The notes under the pieces: generated by a model | Databases searched by the model: none | What the model was told of the DNA's origin: nothing | What the model saw: the letters and a program-made list of their open reading frames with translations, nothing else | Assembly (NCBI GenBank): GCA_028290345.1 | Contig: JAQGKB010000276.1 | Location: forward strand, 1 to 10,681 | Length of the DNA: 10,681 bases | Reading direction: 5' to 3' | From: Hyphomicrobiales bacterium | Lineage (GTDB): Bacteria > Pseudomonadota > Alphaproteobacteria > Rhizobiales > Devosiaceae | Program-made: the position numbers and the translations under genes | Shown here: positions 1-5,955 of the stretch, in pieces | How positions within the stretch are numbered: position 1 is the stretch's first letter | Layout of the letters: each line of letters starts with the position of its first letter

Positions 1-2573
1 CGATCGGGCTTGATCTTTCGGAGCTCGATCTGCGGGCGCTTTCCATCCGTGACGTGCGGCTCGATGCGACCACCGATGGCAAGAGCTGGACGGTGAAACA
101 GTTCACCGCCTCGCTGCCGGGCAATTCGACGGTGACCGCCAGCGGCACGTTGCAAGCTGCGGCCGGCAAGCCAAGCTTTGTCGGACAGGGGGCGCTATCG
201 ACCGGGCGGCTCGATGCCTTGGCGTCGCTGTGGCGCAAGGTTCCGGGCAATAGCCCGCTGTTCGGCTATCCGGCGGCGCTGGCCGGGAAGGTGCGGCTCG
301 ACGCCGGCACCTTGGCCCTCGCGGACGGCAGCCTGACGATGGATGGCGTGGCGCACAAGCTTTCCGCGCTGGTCGGCTTCGTCGGCACCCGCAGCCTCGA
401 TGTGACCGCCGATTTCGGCGAATTGCGCCCTGACGACAGTGCGGCGCTTACGGCGCTGCTGCCCGATGTGACACAGGACCCAAGTTTTGGCGTCAGCTTT
501 CCGCAGGGAACGCTCGACCTTGCCGCCGCCAAGGGCTCGGTGGCGGGCGTTGCGGGGCAAGATCTAGCGATGAAGGGGGAGTGGGGGCCGAGCGGGCTGC
601 ATCTCAGCCATCTATCGGCCGCCGATTTCGGCGGCGTGAGCGGCGACTTGTCGCTCTCGCTCGCCGGCACTGTTGCCGCTCCGCAGATTTCCGGTGATGG
701 CGATGTCGGCGTCAAGGCCGCCGACGCGCCGGCGCTGGCACTGCTCTACAATGCAATCGGTACGCCGCAGCCGCTGCGCGATGCCCTTGCCAAGTCGTTG
801 CCGGCGCAGTTGCATGTGCGGATCGACGATCCCTCGCCGCAGCATGGGCAAAACCTCGAGGCGACCGGCAAGGCCGGCATGGCGGACGTGCAACTGACGG
901 CCAATCTCGGCGCCGGCCTTGCCAAGGCGCTCAGCGGTGCGATTTCCGGCAAATTGTCCCTGGCCTCGGACGATGCCAAGGGGCTGACGGCGCAACTCGG
1001 CCTGGGCCTGACCAGTTTGATGCCGGAGGGCACGCCGATGCATGCTGGGCTGACTTTCGATGGCTTGCTGGTCGGTGGTTTCGATACCAGTCTCGCTATC
1101 GCCGGAGGGACGGATTCGATCGGCTTCCACGGCAATGTCCGCTTCAACGATGCGGCGGAACCGAGCGGGTCCGGGGACGTGCAGGTCGCGCTGTCGGACG
1201 CATCGGCTCTCGCCGATCAACTCGGCATCACTGGCATTTACCTGCCGGCGGTCAGCGGCACCGCCAAATTCAGTTTTGCAGGCCTACAGGATGTTAAACT
1301 CTCCGGCATTGCCGGGCAGGTTGGCGACGATGGCGTCACCGGCGACCTTGCGATGACGCGCCAGGGCGTGAGCGGCGATGTATCGGGCGCGCTGAACCTT
1401 CGTACCATCGATCTCGGGGCTCTCGCTGCCGCGCTGGGCGGTCCGTCGGCGCTGGTTTCGAGTGGCGCCGGGCTTTGGCCTGATGGGCCGATCGCCATTG
1501 GCGACCATCCGCGGACAACGACCGGACGGGTCAAGATCACCGCGCAGAACATTTCGTCTCAAGGCTCCCCGATCATTACCGATACCGGCTTCGATTTCAG
1601 CTGGGATGCCACCAATGTGCGGCTGCGCGGACTGCAGGGAACGATCGGAGAGGGCAAGATCAACCTCGATATCGGCATCTGCTGCGCCGGTCCGCTGCCG
1701 CAGAAGGAGATTGCCGGGCAGGTCAGGCTCGACAACGTAGTGCTGGGAGCGGTGTTGCCGGCGGCGGCGGCCGCGACCTTGAGCGGCAAGGCCACGGGCG
1801 GGGCAAGTTTTTCGGCGACCGGGGACAGCTTTGCCTCCGCCATCGCCGCGCTTTCCGGGCAGGGGAGCGTTTCGGTCAGGGGCCTCACGGTCGAGAAGCT
1901 CGACCCCAAGGCGTTCACCACGCTTGCTGGGCTCGACAACATTCTGGAACTGGACGCCGGCGACATGACAACGCTGGTCGCGGTGGCGCTCGACAAGAGC
2001 GCCTTCACCACGCCCTCGATCAATGCCGGCTTCACCATCGCCGGCGGCACGCTGCGGCTGGCCAATGTCGCAGCGGACGGGAACGGCGCCCATCTTTTTG
2101 GCAGCGCCAGCGTGAAACTTGCGGATCTGGGGCTCGCCGGTTCGTTCGCGCTGACCCCAGTCGGCAATATCGATCCGAAGGGGCTAGTCAACGCCACCGA
2201 TTCAAAGATCACGGCCGTGCTTTCGGGGACCCTGCCGAATCCGACCCGCACACTCGACCTCGCCAGCATGGTCGATACGATCAAGATGCGTGCGTATGAG
2301 AACGAGGTGGCGCGGCTGGAACAGCTCAAGGCCGCCGATGATGCCCGCATCCAGGCCGCGGCTGCCGAGCAGGCGCGGCGGGATGCCGAGGCGAAACGTC
2401 TGGCCGACGAAGCGGCGGCACAGAAGGCCGCCGACGCCAAACGCAAGGCAGATGCCGAGGCGGCAGCGAGAGCGGCCCAGAATGTAACGCCGAGACCCGC
2501 GCCCAGCACTTCTGCCTCGCCGCCGGCAAGCGGTCAGCCGCTGATGCCGATGGATCTCGGGTTGCCCAACTAG
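1..2573 (+). CDS. AsmA-like family protein, C-terminal part (5' end outside window)
   Basis: The frame is open from position 3 to the TAG at 2571-2573 with no stop, so the gene starts upstream of the window; the GTG at 54 is only the first possible start codon inside it. About 856 residues are visible. They consist of repeated short beta-strand patterns alternating Gly/Asp/Ser with Leu/Val/Ala (for example DVTADFGEL and GKINLDIGI), typical of the long beta-rich AsmA/TamB-like proteins that span the periplasm. Such proteins are linked in other bacteria to outer-membrane biogenesis and lipid transport. The end differs in composition: visible residues about 762-822 form a charged Ala/Glu/Lys/Arg helix or coiled coil, followed by a Pro/Ser-rich tail. 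An adjacent Cys-Cys pair is encoded at 1680-1685. The N-terminal membrane anchor expected for the family would lie outside the window. The family call rests on overall composition and is fairly secure; the exact subfamily and substrate cannot be told. Confidence 0.8.
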   Translation, partial: IGLDLSELDLRALSIRDVRLDATTDGKSWTVKQFTASLPGNSTVTASGTLQAAAGKPSFVGQGALSTGRLDALASLWRKVPGNSPLFGYPAALAGKVRLDAGTLALADGSLTMDGVAHKLSALVGFVGTRSLDVTADFGELRPDDSAALTALLPDVTQDPSFGVSFPQGTLDLAAAKGSVAGVAGQDLAMKGEWGPSGLHLSHLSAADFGGVSGDLSLSLAGTVAAPQISGDGDVGVKAADAPALALLYNAIGTPQPLRDALAKSLPAQLHVRIDDPSPQHGQNLEATGKAGMADVQLTANLGAGLAKALSGAISGKLSLASDDAKGLTAQLGLGLTSLMPEGTPMHAGLTFDGLLVGGFDTSLAIAGGTDSIGFHGNVRFNDAAEPSGSGDVQVALSDASALADQLGITGIYLPAVSGTAKFSFAGLQDVKLSGIAGQVGDDGVTGDLAMTRQGVSGDVSGALNLRTIDLGALAAALGGPSALVSSGAGLWPDGPIAIGDHPRTTTGRVKITAQNISSQGSPIITDTGFDFSWDATNVRLRGLQGTIGEGKINLDIGICCAGPLPQKEIAGQVRLDNVVLGAVLPAAAAATLSGKATGGASFSATGDSFASAIAALSGQGSVSVRGLTVEKLDPKAFTTLAGLDNILELDAGDMTTLVAVALDKSAFTTPSINAGFTIAGGTLRLANVAADGNGAHLFGSASVKLADLGLAGSFALTPVGNIDPKGLVNATDSKITAVLSGTLPNPTRTLDLASMVDTIKMRAYENEVARLEQLKAADDARIQAAAAEQARRDAEAKRLADEAAAQKAADAKRKADAEAAARAAQNVTPRPAPSTSASPPASGQPLMPMDLGLPN

Positions 2574-2591
2574 GCGGGACATTTGCGCCCG

Positions 2592-2810
2592 CTAGCGCTT
2601 CTCGGCAGCCTTGGCCTGATACCAACGAAGGACCGCGATGCGGACGGCCGAGGAGAGGTTGGGCGCTTCGCGCGCTTCATCGATCGAGCGAATGATCGCC
2701 GTCAGAGGAACATTTCCCGAGGCGGCCATCGCTTCGAGGCCCTCCCAGAATTCGGGTTCGAGCGCGAGGCTGGTGCGGTGTCCAGCGATGCTGAGGGAGC
2801 GCTTCTGCAG
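2592..2810 (-). CDS. Small ribbon-helix-helix domain protein, apparent CTG start
   Basis: The product is about 72 residues and carries the pattern KRSLSIAGHRTSLALEPEFW near its N-terminus, which I associate with the ribbon-helix-helix family (RHH_4) found beside sspB in many alphaproteobacteria. The fold implies a dimeric DNA-binding protein or an antitoxin-like regulator; its target is unknown. The conserved part begins right after a CTG at 2810-2808, four bases after the sspB stop (TAG 2817-2815). A purine-rich GGAAGAAG in the sspB 3' end lies about 10 bases upstream and could act as the ribosome site. No ATG, GTG or TTG lies in the right place. The frame continues upstream to an ATG at 2951, but that extension would overlap sspB by about 137 bases and is Arg/Pro/Ser-rich like an out-of-frame reading of sspB. 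CTG is therefore the most economical start, though unproven. The gene converges with the AsmA-like gene, leaving 18 bases between the stops. Confidence 0.75.
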   Translation of the reverse strand: MQKRSLSIAGHRTSLALEPEFWEGLEAMAASGNVPLTAIIRSIDEAREAPNLSSAVRIAVLRWYQAKAAEKR

Positions 2811-2814
2811 CGGA

Positions 2815-3300
2815 CTAGGGCTTCTTCCGGAAAGCGTCGAGGCTGATGACCTTGTGGCCGGGCGCCTCGCCCTCGGCGGCCGGAGCGTCAGCGCTCTCAG
2901 CCCCCGTGCTTTCGGCAATCTCATCATCGGTTTCGACATCCGCGCCGACACTGTCGAACTGCAGGCCGAACGGCACGGACGGGTCGAAAAAGCCTTTCAT
3001 GGCGGTGAATGGCACACCGAGGATTTCAGGGTGGCCATCGAACGAGAGGCCGACTTCAAAGCCAGTCTCGGTGACCTTCAAATCCCAGAACTGGTTCTGG
3101 AGGACGATGGTCATTTCCTTGTCGTACTGGGCCAATAGCCTTTCCGACAGGCGCACTCCCGGCGCGCGGGTGACAAACGAGATGAAGAAATGGTGTTCGC
3201 CCGGGAGGCCCGTCCGGACCACTTCCGACAGCACCTTGCGGACGACGCCACGCAGGGCTTCCTGAGTCAGGATGTCGTAGCGGATATGATCTTCGGCCAT
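2815..3300 (-). CDS. sspB: SspB, ClpXP adaptor for ssrA-tagged proteins
   Basis: SspB binds proteins carrying the tmRNA-encoded tag and delivers them to the ClpXP protease in the cytoplasm. The 161-residue product has an alphaproteobacterial SspB substrate-binding domain (about residues 5-117, with HHFFISFVTRAPGV at 36-49 and the FWDLKV strand at 71-76). It is followed by an acidic, Ala-rich flexible linker (about 118-148) and a short conserved tail, HKVISLDAFRKKP (149-161), matching the ClpX-docking XB-type peptide. The ATG at 3300 is preceded by GGAA nine bases upstream. The gene lies directly downstream of ssrA on the same strand, so tag template and tag adaptor are neighbours, and it is followed four bases later by the ribbon-helix-helix gene, probably co-transcribed. 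Length and architecture are complete for the family. Confidence 0.93.
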   Translation of the reverse strand: MAEDHIRYDILTQEALRGVVRKVLSEVVRTGLPGEHHFFISFVTRAPGVRLSERLLAQYDKEMTIVLQNQFWDLKVTETGFEVGLSFDGHPEILGVPFTAMKGFFDPSVPFGLQFDSVGADVETDDEIAESTGAESADAPAAEGEAPGHKVISLDAFRKKP

Positions 3301-3332
3301 AAATTCGCGTTCCGGAGCGAGGAATCCAATGG

Positions 3333-3347
3333 GCGCTATAACAGCGC
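3333..3347 (-). promoter_or_regulatory. Possible sspB promoter -10 within a small palindrome
   Basis: GCGCT and AGCGC form a perfect 5-bp inverted repeat around a 5-base centre, 33-47 bases upstream of the sspB ATG. Read on the minus strand it contains TTATAG (3341-3336), a fair -10 box. The best upstream -35-like match, TTGTAA (3367-3362), is 20 bases away, which is too far for a good sigma-70 promoter. The element could be a promoter, an operator, or chance; sspB could also be reached by read-through from ssrA. Confidence 0.25.
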
Positions 3348-3542
3348 AAATGGGGCATCGATTACAAGGACAATCGCGGCGGGTGGAGCGAAAGGCGCAG
3401 ATTTCGCCGAGACTGACGGCGGCTTATGCACTGCCTATATCGAGATGAAGGAAGGTGCAGGCTTCTGTTGCCAGGTGCCTGCGGACCCCGCCTAAGCCCC
3501 TGCGAAGAGGAAAAGGACTTTTAATTCGAGGTGTCGAACCGC

Positions 3543-3584
3543 TTACGCAGCCAGACGGGCCTCAGCATAGTTGTTATCATTAGC
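3543..3584 (-). other. ssrA: tmRNA tag-peptide reading frame (ANDNNYAEARLAA)
   Basis: Read on the minus strand from 3584, this frame gives 13 codons, Ala-Asn-Asp-Asn-Asn-Tyr-Ala-Glu-Ala-Arg-Leu-Ala-Ala, then TAA. The AND start and the hydrophobic Leu-Ala-Ala end are hallmarks of ssrA tags: the N-terminal part is what SspB recognises and the C-terminal LAA is what ClpX recognises. The resume codon GCT is preceded by ATAGTT, like the conserved UAGU context of other tmRNAs. The frame has no initiation codon because translation resumes on it. Confidence 0.95.
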
Positions 3585-3668
3585 AACTATAGGTTCGGTC
3601 CGATAACGGCGGAACCATGCCGAGCGAAAACACACCCTTTACGCCCTCGTCGATCCTATTTCGCCCCC

Positions 3669-3696
3669 ATGTCCCCCACTGAGTGTGGAGGAGGAA
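3669..3696 (-). other. Intervening segment between tmRNA acceptor and coding pieces
   Basis: These 28 bases lie between the CCA end of the acceptor piece and the first G of the coding piece and should be removed during maturation. On the minus strand they contain a hairpin CCTCCAC-ACTCA-GTGGGGG (7 pairs, one G.U), flanked by short unpaired TTCCT and ACAT. RNase P and 3'-end trimming enzymes are the expected processing activities from knowledge of tRNA-like ends; the sequence shows only the structure. Confidence 0.75.
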
Positions 3697-3780
3697 TGGT
3701 GGAGGCGCCGGGTACCGCCCCCGGGTCCGATGGGTTTATTCCGATGGCAATTTATCGCCATAGCCGTTGCCGGCACAGCT

Positions 3781-3809
3781 AATATAGGTGGGATGGTCGA
3801 CGGATGCAA
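3781..3809 (-). promoter_or_regulatory. ssrA promoter (TTGCAT - 17 bp - TATATT)
   Basis: On the minus strand TTGCAT (3809-3804) and TATATT (3786-3781) are separated by exactly 17 bases, a good housekeeping sigma-70-type promoter. The predicted start is about 3774-3776, just at the first hairpin of the tmRNA acceptor piece, which agrees with the acceptor piece being at the 5' end of the precursor. Confidence 0.75.
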
Positions 3810-3843
3810 ATGGGGTGTAGGGCCGATATTTTCGTTCAGGCGA

Positions 3844-4076
3844 TCAAGTCGCTAACCGAGGTGCCAGAGTAGCAAAGCGAGTCAAGCCCTGCCGCGTAGC
3901 TCTGCTCTCTACGGGCATCCCGGTCGCTCCGATCCGGTCCGCATCCGCATCTGCAAAGAGCTTGCGCATGCGCTCGGAGAGCACCATGCCTTCAACCGCG
4001 CTTATCTTCTCGGCAACGTTTCTGGTAAGAAACTGCCCGGTTGTTGCTGACCGTCGGATGCTGACTTTTTTGCCAT
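3844..4076 (-). pseudogene. Small ORF with apparent -1 frameshift at its start; function unknown
   Basis: The minus strand holds an open frame ending at TGA 3846-3844 whose first part, KKVSIRRSATTGQFLTRNVA, resembles from memory short alphaproteobacterial proteins that begin MAKK/RRSATTGRFV. I cannot confirm that. The open frame itself reaches an ATG at 4101, but the more natural start is the ATG at 4076-4074, six bases after a candidate -10 box. Translation from 4076 reads M-A-K-K and then leaves the conserved frame, stopping after about 24 codons. A -1 shift in the A6 run (4071-4066), within the heptamer A AAA AAG (4071-4065), restores the frame exactly as M-A-K-K-V-S-I-R-R. The C-terminal part after about residue 50 shows no pattern I recognise. 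It may be a decayed gene, a sequencing error in a homopolymer, or a programmed frameshift. Confidence 0.4.
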
Positions 4077-4082
4077 GTGGGC

Positions 4083-4111
4083 ATCGTATCACGCCAGTCA
4101 CCTTGGCTCAA
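4083..4111 (-). promoter_or_regulatory. Minus-strand promoter for the small ORF (TTGAGC - 17 bp - TACGAT)
   Basis: TTGAGC (4111-4106) and TACGAT (4088-4083) are spaced by exactly 17 bases. The expected transcription start coincides with the A of the ATG at 4076, so any product would be made from a leaderless transcript. It diverges from thyA and lies within its upstream region. Confidence 0.45.
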
Positions 4112-4120
4112 AGAATCGTC

Positions 4121-4132
4121 TATTATCCCCCC
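4121..4132 (+). promoter_or_regulatory. Candidate thyA -10 box giving a leaderless mRNA
   Basis: TATTAT (4121-4126) is followed by six C residues and then the thyA ATG, so transcription would start at or within a base of the start codon. No Shine-Dalgarno sequence is present upstream. No good -35 box lies at 16-18 bases; TTGGCT at 4103-4108 is only 12 bases away. Confidence 0.4.
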
Positions 4133-4927
4133 ATGAAACAATATCTGCAGCTTTTGAGCGATGTGCTCGAGAATGGCGTTGACCGGTCGGATCGGACTGG
4201 GACGGGGACGCGATCGATTTTTGGGTATCAGATGCGGTTCGACCTCTCGCAGGGGTTCCCGCTACTGACTACAAAGAAACTCCATATCAAATCAATCATC
4301 TATGAGCTTTTGTGGTTCCTGCGTGGCGAGACCAACGTGCGCTGGCTGCAGGAGCGCGGGGTCAAGATCTGGGACGCCTGGGCCGACGAGAACGGCGATC
4401 TCGGACCGGTCTACGGTAGTCAATGGCGAAGCTGGCCGGATGGCAAGGGCGGGCAGATCGACCAGATCGCCAATGTGATCGCCTCGATCCGGGACAAACC
4501 GGATTCGCGGCGCCACATGGTGACAGCCTGGAACCCGGCCGAGGTCGATGAGATGGCACTGCCGCCGTGCCACTGCCTGTTCCAGTTCTACGTCGCCAAC
4601 GGCAAGCTCAGTTGCCAGCTCTACCAGCGTTCGGCCGATGTGTTTCTCGGCGTCCCGTTCAACATCGGCTCCTATGCGCTGCTGACGCACATGGTGGCGC
4701 AGGTAACGGGCCTGGAGGTGGGGGATTTCGTCCACACGTTTGGAGATGTGCATCTTTACGCCAACCACTTCGAGCAGGCCAAACTGCAGCTCTCGCGCGA
4801 GCCAAGACCGCTGCCGCGTCTGATCATCACTGCAGAGCGGAAGGATATCTTTGGTTTCGAGTTCGAAGATTTCGAAATTTCCGGTTATGATCCGCACCCG
4901 CACATCAAGGCCGAGGTTGCCATATGA
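4133..4927 (+). CDS. thyA: Thymidylate synthase
   Basis: ThyA converts dUMP to dTMP in the cytoplasm, using methylene-tetrahydrofolate as both carbon donor and reductant and releasing dihydrofolate. The 264-residue product equals the E. coli enzyme in length, starts with the same MKQYL, and aligns without visible gaps. The catalytic cysteine is Cys146 in LPPCHCLFQFYV. The phosphate-binding SRRHMVTAWNP, QLYQRSADVFLGVPFN, and the dUMP/folate-binding region around GDVHLYANHF are all intact, as is the C-terminal HIKAEVAI that closes over the active site. The frame is open upstream to 3962, but the extra residues do not belong to the family and overlap an opposing ORF. The stop overlaps the next start (ATGA at 4924-4927), indicating an operon ending in folA, whose enzyme recycles the dihydrofolate made here. 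Confidence 0.98.
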   Translation: MKQYLQLLSDVLENGVDRSDRTGTGTRSIFGYQMRFDLSQGFPLLTTKKLHIKSIIYELLWFLRGETNVRWLQERGVKIWDAWADENGDLGPVYGSQWRSWPDGKGGQIDQIANVIASIRDKPDSRRHMVTAWNPAEVDEMALPPCHCLFQFYVANGKLSCQLYQRSADVFLGVPFNIGSYALLTHMVAQVTGLEVGDFVHTFGDVHLYANHFEQAKLQLSREPRPLPRLIITAERKDIFGFEFEDFEISGYDPHPHIKAEVAI

Positions 4928-5955
4928 GATGGTCCGCAGCGCTGTTCGCGTTAGCTTTCGCGGCGTTCGGCGGCCGCGCCTCGGGCAATGACACGATGGC
5001 GCAACTTGGCGCCGGTGGTCTGGTGTTCATCACCACGCAAGATATCCAGATGGCCTCGGAAGACCTGTCGGTATCGCCGGACCAGGTGAAGGTGGTTTAC
5101 CAGTTCAAGAACAACGGCAAGGCGGACCAGCATGTGTTGGTCGCCTTTCCGATGCCCGATGTTACCGGTGACGGCGACTTCATGGTGAGCATTCCCACGG
5201 CGGACCCGGCCAATATCTTCGGCTTCAAGACCACCTTCAACGGCAAGCCGGTCGCTGCGGAACTGCACCAATATGCCTTTGCCGTCGGCATCGACCAGAC
5301 ATCATATCTGCAGGGCCTCAATGTGCCGCTGACGCCCTTCGGCGAAGCGACGCAGAAGGCGATCAACGCGCTGCCCGAGGCCGAGCACAAGAAGATGATC
5401 CAGCTCGGGATGGTGATCCCGATGGAATACGACGCCGGGCAGGGGCCGCAGACCGACTACACTCCGATCTGGACGCTGAAATCGGCCTATAGCTGGATTG
5501 CGGATTTCCCGGCCGGGCAGACCGTCGACGTCGTGCACACTTACGTCCCGAGCGTGGGCGGCACGACCGCGGTGACCTTCCTTGGGCCATCCAATGGCGA
5601 CGGGGATCGCGCGGGCGACTATGCCAAGAAGTACTGCACCGACGACAATTTCATCAACGCGGTGAAAAAGACGCAGGCCGACCCTCAGGACCCCTACAGC
5701 GCGCCATTTACCGAGAGCTGGATTTCCTATGTCTGGTCGACCGGGGCGAACTGGAGCGGGCCGATCGGCAAATTCCACCTGACGGTGGACAAGGGCGCAC
5801 CGGACAATCTGGTGTCGTTCTGCGGCAAGGGCGTGAAGAAGACCGGGCCAACGACGTTCGAGATGAACGCTACGGATTTCTACCCGCCCTTTGGCCAGGA
5901 ACTGGAAATCCTGATTCTGCGCCGCAATCCGCCGGCAAATGCCCATGTCGGTTGA
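4924..5955 (+). CDS. Exported DUF4424 family protein, function unknown
   Basis: The 343-residue product starts with a signal peptide (MRWSAALFALAFAAFGGRASG, positively charged start then hydrophobic stretch, cleavage likely near residue 20-22), so it should be periplasmic or envelope-associated. The rest is beta-rich and matches, from memory, the DUF4424 family, a group of exported proteins without assigned activity. Features include the early segment GGLVFITTQDIQMASEDLSVSP, which resembles proteins starting with an adhesive or receptor-like beta domain, and many Tyr/Trp residues in the C-terminal half. Two cysteines only, Cys238 (KKYC) and Cys300 (SFCGKG), could form one disulfide. It overlaps thyA by four bases and the following acetyltransferase gene by 17, so it is expressed with nucleotide-metabolism genes although its location is extracytoplasmic. 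No catalytic motif is evident. Confidence 0.85.
   Translation: MRWSAALFALAFAAFGGRASGNDTMAQLGAGGLVFITTQDIQMASEDLSVSPDQVKVVYQFKNNGKADQHVLVAFPMPDVTGDGDFMVSIPTADPANIFGFKTTFNGKPVAAELHQYAFAVGIDQTSYLQGLNVPLTPFGEATQKAINALPEAEHKKMIQLGMVIPMEYDAGQGPQTDYTPIWTLKSAYSWIADFPAGQTVDVVHTYVPSVGGTTAVTFLGPSNGDGDRAGDYAKKYCTDDNFINAVKKTQADPQDPYSAPFTESWISYVWSTGANWSGPIGKFHLTVDKGAPDNLVSFCGKGVKKTGPTTFEMNATDFYPPFGQELEILILRRNPPANAHVG

Larger units (their letters stand above)
3452..3775 (-). ncRNA. ssrA: Two-piece (circularly permuted) tmRNA gene
   Basis: tmRNA rescues stalled ribosomes: it acts first as a tRNA-Ala mimic and then as a template for a degradation tag. In alphaproteobacteria the gene is permuted and yields two RNA chains; the minus strand here has that order. 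The acceptor piece (about 3775-3697) holds hairpins GCCG-GCAA-CGGC (3774-3763) and ATGGC/GCCAT (3761-3744), a T-arm CCGGG/CCCGG (3724-3708) with loop GGCGGTA, the acceptor strand CGCCTCC (3707-3701) and ACCA (3700-3697). A 28-base intervening segment (3696-3669) follows. The coding piece starts with GGGGGCG (3668-3662), which pairs over seven positions with CGCCTCC and gives a G.U at pair 3, the known alanyl-tRNA synthetase signal. Next come the conserved D-arm-like GGATCGACGAGGG, a TCCG/CGGA hairpin (3613-3599), the tag frame, and CGAACC/GGTTCG (3597-3592 with 3540-3535) enclosing the tag. The last clear structure is GCAGGC/GCCTGC (3482-3457). The outer ends are estimates, and I did not resolve helix P2. 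Confidence 0.93.

Noticed and set aside
2574..2592. Short inverted repeat GCGGG/CCCGC between the converging AsmA-like and ribbon-helix-helix genes as a bidirectional terminator
   Set aside because: The stem is only five pairs with a nine-base loop and no T-run on either side.
2638..3265. Long plus-strand open frames opposite sspB and the ribbon-helix-helix gene
   Set aside because: They are antisense readings of two well-supported genes and contain no recognisable domain.
3531..3782. Plus-strand open frame of about 83 codons with the segment MVEAPGTAPGSDG
   Set aside because: It is antisense to the tmRNA acceptor and coding pieces; the RNA structure explains the conservation.
3962..4132. 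A 57-residue N-terminal extension of thymidylate synthase
   Set aside because: The enzyme family starts at MKQYL; the extra residues have no counterpart and lie upstream of the likely transcription start.
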